Below, in pieces: positions 45,456 through 58,208 of a DNA stretch of 64,000 bases. Every line of letters begins with the position of its first letter. Positions within the stretch are counted from its first letter, which is position 1. Origin of the DNA: Gymnopus androsaceus JB14 (Eukaryota > Basidiomycota > Agaricomycetes > Agaricales > Omphalotaceae); contig ML769408.1 of assembly GCA_009733575.1 (NCBI GenBank), forward strand, positions 248,001 through 312,000, in the 5' to 3' direction. The notes beneath the pieces are model-generated. The model searched no databases and was not told where the DNA came from. It saw only the letters and a program-made list of their open reading frames with translations. The translations under genes were made by a program, and so were the position numbers.

Positions 45456-46651
45456 ATGTCCGCTGAACGCCCAGAACGTAGCAGAAATGCAAAAGCCCAA
45501 GCCAGACACAGAGCCAAAAGAAAGGCTTATATCGAGCAGGTACGTGTCCCGCGCCCTTCGTTTAATTTTTCCGCTAATTATCTGTAATTTTGCTACCATA
45601 GCTTGAGCAGACGGTGACCAAGTTGCAGACCGCCATGGGTGTTACCCCCGAACAGCTTTCTGCTTTACCGCCTCCTTTGGCAAAAATTCGCGAGCTGGAA
45701 CAAGAAAACGCGCGTCTTGCGAAAGAAAACGATGAACTTCGTCGTTTACTCGCAGATTCAGGTATTCCTCTTTCTGGACTTGCTGCCTCAAACGGCGGGG
45801 CGTTTGGACAGCCGCCAAACTCGTTCAACTCTTCGGGACGCGGTATGCAACTAAACCGATCCTTGACTGGCGGCGGTAGTCCAGTCAATGGAAGTGGACC
45901 AGGCGGAGCTTTCCATGATGCACGGAATCTAACAGATTCGTATGGTGCACTGAAACGGAGAAAAACGAGTTCTGAATTGGACTCGAATTTTCCGTCTGAA
46001 AACACCGATCTCAACGCTCTACGAGCACCTCCGCCACTTACTATCCCTCATCACTCTTCATCGCACCACTATCCATCATCGCATCCATCATCGCATCTAC
46101 CTTCACCGCATCCCACCTCCGCTCACGGGTCCCATCATCACTTCTCAAACATGGGGGGACCACCTCCATTCCAAATGCCGAACACACCAAGCGCGTCAAG
46201 TGCGACGAGCAGTCCTCCGTTTTCGGCGAGTTTTTCCCATTGATATGGATGTAGTGGTGTATTAACGAGCCCTGTATGTGATCCTCGTTCTGTCGTTCTC
46301 TGTCCGTCTTCTGCTCTCCAGCCCGCTCAAATGCAAACTCCTGCCGGGTCTGTCTCTCATTCACCCGCGTCGCAACTAGCAAGTCTTAGCCGTCCGGGTA
46401 CAAGCAGCTCTGTGAGCTCCATGCACCCATACAACCACGGTTATGTCAAAATCGAGGACGACAATTATCAATCGTCGCATCACAACTCTTCTCATCATCC
46501 GTCATCTCATTCCAGTACACCTTCTACCGGGTACACTTTACCGCCGTTTGACACGATGGACCCTACTCTCGCTGGTCCTGGGACATGGCAGAGTCATGGA
46601 GGTGGCTACTCAACTAGCGAGCGTGTTGGTTCGGGAGGCTTAGGACGGTGA
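45456..46651 (+). CDS. bZIP transcription factor with an in-frame stop before the last exon
   Basis: Exon 1 (45456-45539) and the start of exon 2 (from 45602) encode a bZIP domain. The basic region is RSRNAKAQARHRAKRKAYIE, followed by a leucine zipper with LEQTVTKLQ and later IRELEQENARLAKENDELRR. The rest is low complexity: Ser, Gly, Pro and His-rich. Exon 2 stops at TGA 46241-46243, which would give a protein of about 240 residues. But the same frame stays open for ten codons after the stop, reaches a standard 48-nt intron (46274-46321, GTATGT to CAG) and continues in phase to 46651. That last exon holds a possible sumoylation site (VKIEDD). The real product is therefore either the short form or the long form with a nonsense change. 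It resembles fungal bZIPs of the stress or amino-acid response type; no closer assignment is safe. Confidence 0.75.
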
Positions 46652-48384
46652 TCATTCCTCCCCCTTTTTCCATCGCCTAGAGCCCTTCGCTCAACGTAGA
46701 CGTGTGTAGATCTGGAAACTTCTTAGACTGGCGACATGCGGAAGGTTCCGCAATTTTGGTGTAGGAGATGCTTGTCGTTTCAGAGGCGGAACTTCGTTGT
46801 TGTATTTTGGCTGGAACTCAGATTGGCTTTTGAACACAGGGATAGAGGTGGGTACTGGTATCCCTCACTTTGGACTCGGGACTATGCCTTCCAACAAAAC
46901 AAACTGTTCATGTCATATTCTATCATCGTTTTATACTGTGTGTATGTGATAAGCTCGTTTTCATGTTCTCTCTTTATCTTTGTGCTTTGCAAAACTTATC
47001 TCCATGCTATCGTGTATTTTGTTTTGGCTCCCTCATCGTTACCTCTCGTGCTCGTCTCATACCATACACATATTCCTTTACACGCACAATACGCATAACT
47101 ATCACTTATTACAATTTCCCGTTTGTACATAGTCATCGAAATGTTTAGAAATTTTCTCTCTTTCTGCAGCTCGCTCAAATTGAAGTCAAGTCTCAAGTCT
47201 TACCCTCGTGTTGTTATTTCTGTTCGACTATCCAGACTAAGATTCCAAGAAGCTAGATGTTCTTCGGTTTTCTCCAATATTTTTGAACCGCTTTTCTTGA
47301 GTTGGAGGGATATGCTCTAGCTCAGAGCATTTCAGTACTAATGCGATGGCGATTGGATGACGGCCATCTACGACCCATTTCTCTTCTCTTGCTTGTCTCG
47401 CTCCACACAATTCTTCAACCATAAAGAAACCCCTTTGAGTAGAATACGCGGTCCCAGCTGGCAAGGCCGTAATAGCCGTAATTCATCGCAGATCACCTTT
47501 CGCATCTCAGATATCATCGAGACTTCATCAATACGAACCCGAGAGCTAGACTTACGGAATTGTGGACGCGACTTGGGTCCTGATTCCTGATCCTACTATA
47601 CGGAGTGTATAAGGACTGTACAAATTCTGATATTCTAAGATCTTCACACTCACGATATTATGGGCAGGTGCAAGTGGACTTTGTATTTTTGGAAACGACG
47701 TCATGATATTGATGATACAAGTCCTACCATATAGTGTCACAGGCGTAGACAAAAACCCGGTTTGTGTCGTTCATCTAAGTAGGAGCCTTTATGATCCTAA
47801 TTTTTCATTCCTAATTCTTAAGGTTTCATCGACATAGTCACTGACGAGACGCATAACGAAAGAGCTTGTTACTGCATATTGAGATTCAGATTGATTGGAT
47901 CCTGAAGATCACGAAATTAGACCGGGTCCGAGAACTCGACGACTCGACGACTCGACGACGACGACATAGTAGTAAGTATGAAGCACATAACATAACGATA
48001 CAATACACATATATATTGCGACACAAAACATAGAACTAAAGGATACACTTACTGTGCGATTCTACTTCTTCTACCTTGCAACTTTCCGTTAAATCTTGAT
48101 ATCAAAAGAATGCCTCAAGTTGACCAACAAAAGTAGACCCGTATTCAAAAAAAATCAACCCCTTCAACCATTGGTAGGCTATCTTTGGCCTTCCCGTTTG
48201 CTCGTTTCATTATCTTCACTTCTTTCCTCTCCTTTAGCATCGCGTTCAGGGCATGGTCCTGACTTTCACCTTGGCGTCCGAGTCAATCCAATCTGCTTTG
48301 CCGTCCGAGTAGTACCACTACGACCCTGTAGCACAGTGGAGCCTTCGGGGGCAACATGAGTAGCATTATGCTCAACCTCCGCAT
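46652..48384. other. intergenic, no supportable gene
   Basis: Short ORFs only. A reverse-strand ORF at 47237-47464 and its forward shadow show no domain. The interval ends in simple repeats near 47.94 kb. Confidence 0.45.
47936..47962. repeat. CGACTCGA minisatellite
   Basis: ACTCGACG repeats three times and runs into CGACGACGACGACA. It is a short simple repeat without coding context. Confidence 0.8.
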
Positions 48385-49180
48385 TCATATTGTCCGGTGA
48401 GGGGAAACGAAGGCTTCTGAGAGACTGGCGATTTCTGCCTCAGACGCAGCTCTATCATTTTTGGTATCCTTACCCCCGCCTAGATCATGGGCACCACATG
48501 TAAAGGCAATTATTTTAGCCACTTCCGCATCAGACGCATACCCACCAGGCGCAGCTTCACCTCCGTTGAGATCAGCAAGGCTCGGCGGCGTAGTAGGAGA
48601 GAGAGTTTGAGCCTCTAGAGGATGAGCGACGAGGGGAAGGGTGTCGTGGCGAAGGAGAATGAGTGGGAGTAGTGTAAGAAGAAGGGAGACCATTCCCGAG
48701 CCCTTCCTGATTTTTTAGGGAGCGAGAATTGCGTCGCTTTTGAGGCGGAGGAAAGTACCCATATCTCTCACCTGCATTATCCCGGAAGTCGTGTGCTCGT
48801 TGACGGTTATACAGTTCAGGAAGGGGTAAAACGCGTAGTTCGACTCTATAGCGAGCACTCTGCTCTACGAGACTATGAAGCTTGTTCATCTGAACCTTTA
48901 TTCGGCCAAGCGAAGTCAAAGTAATCGAGGAGAGAAGAATAAAGGGTCTAGGTGAATTGAGCAATCGAGGGGGGCTCATAAACGCCTCTGAATGTAACCA
49001 GTCAACATTCAGCGAAACGCTTAGACCATCAGGAGTTTGAAGTTGCGTGACAAGCATAGCTGCTGGAAACGTCGGGGCAGCGTGGGCAAGATGACAAGCC
49101 GTTGATTCGCCGGGGACTGGAAAATTCTTCGTCCTGCAATTCCACCAACGCCTGATTCGCCGATGAGAACTCAGGGACAC
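48385..49180 (-). CDS. hypothetical reverse-strand ORF region
   Basis: A 202-codon reverse-strand ORF (48572-49180) overlaps a second frame (48385-48693). I recognise neither. The first reads through SLNVDWLHSEAFMSPPR and GRIKVQMNKLHSLVEQSARY and ends in a Ser/Pro/Arg repeat. The second holds two similar short segments, ASDAEVAKI and ASEAEIASL. The ORF length is greater than chance would usually give, and it lies directly downstream of the transaldolase-like gene. It could be a separate gene, a 3' extension of that gene or noise. Confidence 0.3.
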
Positions 49181-50519
49181 AGAGCGGGAGACGAACTTGA
49201 CGAAGCACCTGCATCATGTCGGGCGACAAAGACAAAACATCAAATTCGATGCCAAGCAGTGACACTTCATACGCCTGAGCAGCTATTAGGCGAGAGTCAA
49301 AATGGAAGATGAACCAACTCACGGTTCGAAAGTTCCTACCAACAACCTTGGTCTTAATCATATGCATTTGTAGTACCTGACAATCGACTGGATTGCAATT
49401 ACGCCTGGATGGTTTGTCGCGCTCCCACCTACCCAATCTTCCGGCGAGGGGCATGTCACTTGGGCTGACTGTTCATACCATGCCAGGACCTGCTCGTTCT
49501 AAAATCAGTGGTGAGGTAGACAAGACAGATAGGGATCTCACAGCCGCAACGTCGATAGTGATGAAGGCTGGATGAGCTTCCGCGCAAGCAATAGCGTGTA
49601 TCAATCCCGAGATCAAGTACAGGTTTGTGGAGATATTCCACTCTGCTTCTAGCTTGGCGGCGGCGAAAACGCCGGACTGTGTCGCCGGAATCTGGGTATC
49701 GGATTAGTTACACAAATTTGAGACTCTGCAAGAATCACTCACTCCGATTATAACACGTTGTCCATCGATACCAGCTGCAACAAACATTCCATGAAGCCTC
49801 CGAGCATGTCCGACAATCTCATGGGCCGTCATCTCAGTGAGACTATTGTTATCAGAGTCCTCCTGTGGGAGAGCCCAATATGGATCGATGAAAGTAAAAT
49901 GCGGCCCCGGAAGGTGATCCATTATTGCGATACCTATTTCAACAAGCTGCACAACTCAACCACATGTATTCCAACAGAAAAAAGTGGAAGCATACCAACT
50001 GATTAAACACAAGCCCGGAAAATTTTAGAAGCTTGGGATCCCGCTGAAGTATCTCTTTCAATGCCTTGCGGCTAGAGAGCTGAATAAATATGCGGAAAGG
50101 CGCAAAAAGATGTTGACGTACTTTTCATATTCATCGAGAACTTTCTGAGTGGCAGCGAACAAGTGATATGCACCGTTTTGGTCATTGGAAATGGCGTCAA
50201 GTACGACCTCCGGAGTTAGAACGGTCCCGCTTGGTGAAAATGCACTCAGAGCTGTAAATTAATCTCAGTTAACAGAAGGGAAATCATTGGAGGGCGCTGC
50301 AGGCGAGAACCACTGACTTGCATAGTTCAACGTCTCTACAACAACGCGACTCTTCGACATCTTCATCGTTTGCTCCAATGTTCCACGCCACTTCGGCACA
50401 TCGACCTGCATTCGAGTTCGCTCATGTAATATGAGGCGGACACTCGGGTAAATCGAAGGTAAAGCTCTAATGGGCTTGCCACTTGAACAGAAAGATGGGC
50501 CGAGGTCGACGCCAGCCAT
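49029..50519 (-). CDS. transaldolase-like protein, catalytic Lys absent, one frame break
   Basis: Reverse-strand exons begin MAGVDLGPSFCSSGKPIRAL and continue through ALSAFSPSGTVLTPEVVLDA, LLKFSGLVFNQLVEIGIAIM and HEIVGHARRLHGMFVAAGID. Then comes the barrel segment RVIIGIPATQSGVFAAAKLE and TNLYLISGLIHAIACAEAHP, followed by MIKTKVVGRNFRT and AYEVSLLGIEFDVLSLSPD. The last segments resemble the transaldolase barrel. In transaldolases the Schiff-base lysine sits in the motif ILIK-(I/L)-x-(A/S)-T, but here a glycine takes that place, so classic activity is doubtful. One base appears to be missing before HMIKTKVVG (about 49370). Introns have GT-AG ends; one acceptor is GCTCAG before AYEV. The 3' end is unclear. 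Alternatives are a related aldolase fold or a decaying copy. Confidence 0.5.
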
Positions 50520-53500
50520 TTTGGGTATGGAGTAAGAGAAAACTCGCAATTATAAGTACTCAAGAACTTGTCAAAGCGTCGGGCCACCGAACCATAGGTT
50601 TCCTTTTCTGGCCAATTGGGCGTACAATGAGGCTGTCGAGTCATTGTGCTCCCGAACAGTTGGACAAAATCATCAGGGACAATAGATCTGTACGAGCATG
50701 TACTGCAGCTTTCCACGTTTTATCAGCGCAACGACCAGCCAGATGAAAGTAGAGATCCAAACCTCGGATACTCCGAGTTCCAACTTCACTGCAGTTTTGG
50801 GTATCCACAAGAGTTTGAGGATCGTTCAAGTAGGCTACAGCAAGCTTCTGAAGTCGCCGTCGTCACGGGTTGGAGATTGAAAAGCGTAATATTTATGATT
50901 CAAGAAACGAATTGTCCAGCCTTCTTTGTGACTCTGTGATGATCAAGGGAATGATTTCAAGGCCGGTTCAATGGATCCTCAGCAGACTCTGTCCCAGTGC
51001 ACTGTCTATGAGCGCTTAGCCTGTCGATACCCAACCTGGAATTGATACCTGCTTAATATTTGAAAGAATCTATGCTGTGAAACCTATTGAAAAGCGAAGC
51101 AGACGATTCGATGAGCTAGGCCGACACGAGCAAAAGAAGAAGAAGTCGCGCCAGTCGGGCGTCAACGACTACAGTACTGAGTAACGGATACAATCGGATC
51201 GTCCCTCGGTCCGGACTTAAGCAATTCAATAGCTCCATCAGCGCCCATGTACTTGAACGTCTGTTTCGATAAGAATTCCTAGGACCCTAAACTTCAGGCA
51301 TTCTGTCGACGGTTCATTCACAAATCCTTCCATATTGGGAAGTTCTTTTTTCCGCGACACGACCGCATGTTTAACATCAATCTGACTGTGTTTCGCCGCG
51401 AACACTGAAATCTCGGTGGCTTTGTCTTCGTTGAGAATGAACTCTTTCTACACAAATGAGCGTCTTCTGCGAAATGTCTTCCCTCAGGAGCCGTCTGTCC
51501 TGACGGGGAACATTATATACAGTGCACTCTTGAAATAGGAAACCTTTTCTTGAAGATCAGGATATTTACCGCTTCTGGCTTCAGATGATGTGTTCATCTC
51601 GGCGTCAATACCTGCTGCTGCGCCGTTGGGCTCTTGATGGTGATGGATTGTTGTAGTAAATGTATCCACTTTACTGGAATTACATTCAATGACTATCTTG
51701 CCTTTGGCGGTATCAAGAATCTCTGGTTGTCCTCTATCCCCATTGGCTTTGGATAAGTAGTACCGAAAAGGTAGCATCAGCAAAATTTGCACTCAATTTC
51801 TCAATTGCAATGGGCAGGAGTATTGAAGTGATTCTCAATTGATTGGCAGGTTCTACGGTTCAAGGTAGTTCAAGACTCCATTCAACAGGCCCATGATAGG
51901 AGATCGCCAATCCTGTTAAGTTGCACCCAGTGTTCTGCGGAGGGAGCCGAGGTATGGCATGGAAGCGATACTGTCGATGTGGAAGAAGACTTGTTGAGTC
52001 CCCAACTAGGTAGTAAGCATGCCATATTAGAAGGTTAACGCTCTGCTTCGACAACCTATCAATGCTTTTCCACTGATCTACAGTAATCTCTACAACCGAT
52101 AATTCGGAGCATTCGGAGCTGCGAATGCTAGTGTCATGGTTCAAGCTGTAGTCTAGGAATGATGAACTGGAAAAATATCTCTGAACGGATCCGGATTACC
52201 GAAGTGTTACTGCGTTTGGAGATACAAATGTATAGGCCTTCAGTGGCTAACAAATGGGGGCCCACCTTGAAGTTCTTCCTGTCTCCCAGAAGCAGCTCTC
52301 CTAACGTCTTCTACACTTGGCCTGAGAGTCTTAAAGAGTCGAATGCATTGTTTCCAGTGCTCGAGTCCGAGGAGACGATTCAGATCCACACTGAGGCTCA
52401 TACGTTACAGGCTATTGAAAGGTATAAGCTCAATCAATAAGGATAAAATGAAGTGTCACTAAGCGCGGTTCCAACGCGGTTCAAAAAGCAACGCTTTGAC
52501 CATTCTCAGCATCACGAGATTCCAAACGTACTGACGTCAGCGCCTTAAACAAATGACAAAAATCCGCTATCACTGGCAAATGCCGCTGAACGCGATGCTC
52601 AAGAGCCAGCTCCTCAAATTCCAGCTTGATGGGTTGCTCTTACCGCATTCGCTATGTTCCTTGCATACAAGTCCACTATCTGCTCATGGCAACTTCGCGT
52701 GACAGGCCGCAACATCCTGGAGCTTTACCTTTACGGTGAGCCCTGCGCAGCTGGAACTCGGAGTATATGTGTAGAAGTGACGGCCCTTCAGGCTTCCAAG
52801 TCATTCCCTCAAGGGCGCTTACTGCTCGGGACGATAAGAAAATTCAAAGCAGGTTATAGATGAAAATCAGTGGTGAGATGAACTCATCAGGATGTATACG
52901 CGAAAGCATGTTGACAATTTTGGCAGAAATACCCGAGGATATTTACTATCGGGAGCTTCCGGTATTTTCTGCTGCCCTTGTACTTTTTGGTGCCCTGATC
53001 AGGTATGAAATGGATTTATCTATTCTCTTTTAACCGCCAAACCGTATCTAGTCATGTATCTTCTCGCCCTCGTCATTGCCATTCAACTAACCGTTATGCC
53101 TTGCGTACACGTTTGTGCTATCTTGTCTTTTCTTAGATATCTTGTTAGGCCAACTTGGATCAGACTATTCGCCTAAATCCAGCAAGGACTATCGATCTCT
53201 TCCTTGCACTGCAGCCAATCTACTATCCATGCAGGATATGCAGTCATATTGAGCGAGCGATGGTACATCCTGTCATTAGAACGATTCTTGGCAGCTGGCT
53301 AAGCGCTATCCATTGCTCTCGACGATGGCAGGTCTGTGTTTCTTGCTTAATGATCCTTTGGATTGAAGACCACCAGTCCTTGCTTTCTTTCTGGCCCCCG
53401 CTTATTGAGCTCTCAGTGTCTCATTGGTAAAACCACTTGCCGATGAGCATCCAAGTGTCTTGAGGTTCAGCAACCAGAGCTAGACTCTGTCTATAATCTG

Positions 53501-53640
53501 ACCTTGCCCAGCCGTTCATCAAAGTCCAGCCGAACGAAGATCTCTAATTGATGCGGTCACAAAGTCGGGTATTATCTTGGACGCAACACATTCGGTCCTG
53601 TGATCTCGCTCTCCGACGTGATGCCTATGGACATGTAAGA
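50520..53640. other. no supportable gene
   Basis: Short ORFs on both strands, the longest about 100 codons (51484-51792, 52159-52440, 53155-53430), with no recognisable motif. The flanking genes are broken, so this may be old, decayed sequence. Confidence 0.45.
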
Positions 53641-53649
53641 GCTTGTAGT

Positions 53650-54732
53650 ACATGTGCACTATCAAGAAGGAGTGGATACCTGTCAAAAACAACAGCTTTG
53701 ATACACCAGCTGCCTGTCCAAACAGAATGTCTGTGTTCAATCTGTCGCCGGCCATTATAATCTTTACCAGGTTGAAATGAACTCTATGCTGCAAATTTAG
53801 ACGTGATTGCAAGGCAATGGTGGCACGGACTTAGCCTTGATATAATCAAGCATAGTTTTCGCTGGTTTCCAATGCTGACAGGATCCTTCCCAAGGGCGTA
53901 ACGAAGAGGTGCACTTATTGCGCCTGCACCAGGAACTGGAGCCCGTGTGGTGCTGTCTTCATTAGTGGCAATGAACCAAAGCTGGATTCTGTGTAAGGTA
54001 TTGATGGGCCCAAGATAGGCCTTCGAAACTGATATAGTGATGAAGTATCCAGACCGCAGACGAATGCACATCTGGATCCAAAGTAAAGTGTTCCAATGAG
54101 AAGGATTCAAGGGTCTTGTCAACTGGGTCCTGGACCAAACCAATCAAGGAATAAATTATCCACGAAGGATATATAATGCTATTTAGTGTCGTCCCGAGGT
54201 CAAAGGGAGCTTACAGTGCCACCAAACGTACGCAACGACTTCATCACGCTCTTCTTCCAAGCCTGCCATTCCGATGACATACACTTTCTTGTCTTTCGGC
54301 AAATTCATCACTGATGAGATATATACAGCAGTCGCATACGCAGATCCATAAATCTCGTCCTAGGAATCCATGGGATAATTTCACAGCCAGGAATTGGAAA
54401 TAGATCATTAACATCTGCGATCTGGAAGAAGATATTTCGAAATGTTCAAAGACAAAACGCACCATATGAGCTTCAACCCCAACTGGTCAAATTTAGTCTT
54501 GTAACTTTGTCTAGACTTGGTGGCGTTGTTCGTTACAAAAAGCACATTCTTCTCTATAAGGAAATTGTGATGATGGTCGAAAAAGACCAATTCAAGGTGA
54601 AGGACGCGAGAATGATTAGTACTCCGCTCACGGAGCAATCACAAAACTTGGACAGCTCCGTCAATGAGCTTGTCTCCTTGCTACAATACACCATCGCAAT
54701 CAAACACCCATGTTTCATACTTGTCAATTAAC
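53650..54732 (-). pseudogene. PHO13-type 4-nitrophenylphosphatase (HAD) pseudogene
   Basis: Fragments in order on the reverse strand: KYETWVFDCDGVL (HAD motif I, DxD), FVTNNATKSRQSYKTKFDQL (motif II region), KDKKVYVIGMAGLEEE, SLEHFTLDPDV, YLTQNPALVHC, ATNEDSTT, PGAGAISAPLRYALGKDP, KPAKTMLDYIKAK and AGDRLNTDILFGQ (motif IV). These are hallmarks of the Pho13/phosphoglycolate phosphatase family, a metabolite-repair enzyme. The frame is interrupted by TAG at 54681-54683 just after motif I, TGA at 54639-54641, and at least three frameshifts further on. No splice arrangement avoids all of these, so the gene is dead. Confidence 0.85.
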
Positions 54733-55337
54733 CTTGTATAGTCACTGGGAGTGGATAGACGGGTACTCATATTCGTAGATGAGAGAGATAATGAGGAGAC
54801 GAGATAAGATCTCCCACCATTTCAGTTTTCACTCTGCTCACGACTAAAGTATCCTGATTTTAGCTTGACTCTTCAATTCTGGAACAATTCAGCGAGCTCG
54901 TGTATTTGACTCGGATCCGACCTACTTCACAAATCACAAAGATGGAATATATGAATCAATTTCGAAACCGTATCCGGTGAATTATTTAGGGAGACAAATC
55001 CAATCAGTATACTACTGCTACATGAGCTCGGAGTAGGCCATGACGGAGTTGCGGTACTTGCCTTTTGGCTTGGAATCCAAACAGTATGTGCCCATTTCGT
55101 GTTGCGATCGTGACAAACACACTATACACCAGGTCCTAAAATGCGTGCACCGTGCCCTCGTTTATGAACTTAGCATTGTCATAACAAGGAGCAAACTTCC
55201 CTAATCATGTGAGCGTGTTCGAAGAAGAAAAAAAGTATCGGAGTCGTTCGATATTATTTATTGGGTCAGGGTACTATGCACTGGTATATACAGCATTATT
55301 TATCTCAACAGCCTCTTCATCGAAGCGCTGTTTTGAA

Positions 55338-56157
55338 ATGATGTCTGGTGCACGAAACTCTCAGACGGCGCCTCACCCTAAAACCTTGGTCACTAAATGG
55401 ATTTCGCTTGTCGCAGGGACTTTCCTGCTGATCGCGACATGCGGATGGCTTGACGCCGTAAAGGTAAGCTCATTTAAACATTTTTCTGTACTGTCACTGT
55501 TTCTCAACGTGTAGTAGGACCGTTGGTATGTCCTTGATCCTACAAGCCTTCACGAATTAGCCCAGGCAGCTATCGCTTCGTCACCAAATGACACCGCTGG
55601 AATGATCGGGCACATCGTCTCAAACCTCACAGCTACCTACCCTTCTACCACCATCTCTCTAAACACCAACTCCAGTGAATGGGTATTCAACAATGCCGGT
55701 GGTGCAATGGGCGCGATGTACATCATTCACGCCAGTATCACGGAGTACCTATTCATATTCGGTACTCCTCTGGGTACTGAAGGGCATACTGGTCGCCTCA
55801 CCGCCGACGATTACTTTCATATTCTCGTTGGCGAACAATGGGCTTTCAGTCCTGGTCAATTGGAAATGGAGCGCTACCTTCCGGGAAGCGTTCATTATCT
55901 TCCAAGAGGAACTGTAAAACAGTACAAAATGCACGAAGGATGTTTTGCTTTGGAATATGCTCGAGGTGCGTCTAATATCTTGCCTCTGAAAGGAAGACTG
56001 TCTGAATTTAGCTCCGAGTCTAGGGTGGATCCCTCTCATGTTACCCTTTGGTTTTGCTGATAGCTTCACATCGACCTTGGATATGCCCACTTTATACCAA
56101 ACCGTCAGGATAACCGTGCGCGAGACCCTTCAAAATTTACTTACTGGAAAAATATGA
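55338..56157 (+). CDS. erg2: ERG2, C-8 sterol isomerase (sigma-1 receptor family)
   Basis: Three exons (55338-55463, 55518-55965, 56024-56157) give 235 residues in frame. An N-terminal membrane helix (WISLVAGTFLLIATCGWL) anchors the protein in the ER. The conserved body follows: SEWVFNNAGGAMGAMYI, SITEYLFIFGTPLGTEGHTG, TADDYFHILVGEQWAF, PGQLEMERYLPGSVHYLPRG, KQYKMHEGCFALEYARGWIP and LPFGFADSFTSTLDMPTLYQ. ERG2 converts fecosterol to episterol in ergosterol synthesis and is the target of morpholine fungicides. The in-frame upstream codons to 55209 lack family likeness, so the Met at 55338 or 55341 is chosen. The second intron acceptor is TAGTAG. This gene is intact among broken neighbours. Confidence 0.92.
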
Positions 56158-56754
56158 GTATTCTATAGTATCGCGAAGTACTTTTTATGTGAATTTGTGT
56201 CTTTCTAGAAGCAATAGTCCGCCTCTCAGCAACTTAAGTGCAGATTTTAATGAAGCTGTTCCCAAATCATACATTAAATAATGAAGAACCAAACCATATA
56301 CTGTCATATGATAACGACGAACGCATTCATCCGGGATACGATTCTGTCATCTTTAGTTTATTCTAGGAACGAAAGGTTATGATACCAGCTCAAGAGCCAT
56401 GGCTTGCTAGAGATAGATTCTAGAAGCTGCGCATAAGACCGAGGAATGACTAAAATGATAGCACCTGAGTACGAAGAACTAAATTGGGAAGCATCGTCAT
56501 GTTCCACTCAAATCCCCCTTCGTAATTGATATTAAGAGAAGAAAAAAGGAAGTGTAGTACACGCATGGTTCCATGATTATTTCTTCACTCCAATTTATTC
56601 CTGGAAGTTAACGTCTATTGATCCATCGCAAAGTGATAATCCGTGTATCCCTCTAGTGAAGTCGAGTCGAGTCGATAAAACGTGCTCCTATTTGGTTATG
56701 GTGAGTGGGATATCATGCTAAGCGAGGTTGGGCTATAAATATGTAAGTATGTCA

Positions 56755-57965
56755 GTTGACCCCCAAAAAATACCTCACATTCGAAATAAACAATCTCCCA
56801 AAAGCAACGAAATCTCTGCCGTTGATCGTAGTCTCGCGGACATATCCATCAGGGTCCAGCACGCATAAACCACTTCGCATTCCCCTCCTGTGTCTAAACC
56901 TCTTTCAGGAAATCATTAGAAAAGTATTTTGGTACTATCCTTACTATCCGTTACTCCATCGATATCTACACGAGGCTCGATGATGTGCAGATAGACGAGC
57001 GTAGGATGAGCATTCTTGATTTCTTGGATGAGGTAGTACTTGAATGCTCCTTCATTATCAGACCTGGGGTAGTACGTCCGTCATTCAAGTCAAACTAGCG
57101 ATAAGAAACCAAAAACCAACGGCGAAAAGTATTTCCACAGACTAACCCTGAACCCCGTCTTACTATGTCCAACAGCCTTAGTCACAGCGTTCACAGCGCA
57201 AATCTCGTCCGATTCTCGATACTACCTTCATACTTATCCTCCTCTCTGACATTACTCGCGTCCTGCACAGATTGATTAATCAGTAGCTAGCTTCCATCAA
57301 ATTGAATAATCACCCGTTCGCGCCGTGGATTTCTTGAGCGCCATCGAAAACTGCGCGTTCGATAGCGTTTTTAGCCGCGGTCGAGTACCAAGGATTGAAT
57401 TTCATCAATAGCTAAAGGACGGGTTTTGGGACCAGAGGTTCTATAGAAATGTCGGAGCCGGAAACATAGGGAAAGTCGGGTTTGACGATGGGGTTTCCTG
57501 GAACGGGGCAGCGTCCTAGCGCCCTCAGTTACAAGTAAATGTAGAAGCCTTTGGCGTGGACGGCAGCGGAGACCTAAAGTAAGAACATCTAAGGCACACA
57601 AAAAGAAAATTCGACATGTACAAAATCAATTAACCTCTTTCCAGCTGGAAGCCTGTTCATCGCTCTAGATACCAGAAAAATTTAGGTATCCTCCTGCCTC
57701 ATGCACAGTTATTGCACCCTCGGTAATGAAGAGTGTTCTCGGCACTGATCCCCGTTGGGCGTAATGTTCAGACGATAGCAGCGGTGTGTGGTACGTGCTC
57801 CTTTGAGACGCGGAAACGCGTGAGGGGGGCCACCACGATATGGTTCTGAAGCAACATGTCTCCGACCTGCCCGGGTCGGAAGAGCGCAGTTGGCAAGCAG
57901 GCTCGGTTTTCAGTGGGGGTTGTGACCATTGGACTTGGTGGACTTTGAGTTTGGTATTGCGACAT
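56755..57965 (-). pseudogene. old yellow enzyme (OYE) family pseudogene
   Basis: Reverse-strand pieces follow the family order: ALFRPGQVGDMLLQNHIVVA and PLTRFRVSKEHVPHT, EHYAQRGSVPRTLFITEGAI, AGGYLNFSGI, KPRPLAIDEIQSLVLD, VQDASNVREEDKYEG and SIENRTRFAL, KNAHPTLVYLHIIEPR, and the C-terminal FGRLFISN. OYEs are FMN-dependent ene-reductases acting on alpha,beta-unsaturated carbonyls. Frames change several times within exons, stops occur (for example after SIENRTRFAL) and the catalytic middle is missing or shuffled. It is a decayed gene. Confidence 0.82.
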
Positions 57966-58208
57966 CCTTTAGTATAGAGCCTTGCTCTTAGACAAAATGC
58001 GCACAAAGGTTCCTACAGGGATCCAAGTAGCTTGACTGTTTCTACGTGTTTTACCTCATACCAATCCGACTCTACATGAGGCGGATGTAAAAGAGCTATA
58101 AAGAGTGCAGCAAGTCGAAAGTCCGCGATAGCGTCATAAGCGCCCATCCTTTTAGACGCTCGTTTTTCTTCGAGCTCACTCATCTCCGCCCTTTGCTCTC
58201 ACTACGTT

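Noticed and set aside
46041..46382. Reverse-strand ORF with DAMMDAMMD repeats
   Set aside because: Antisense of the His/Ser-rich part of the bZIP gene; the repeat reflects the ATC/CAT low-complexity run.
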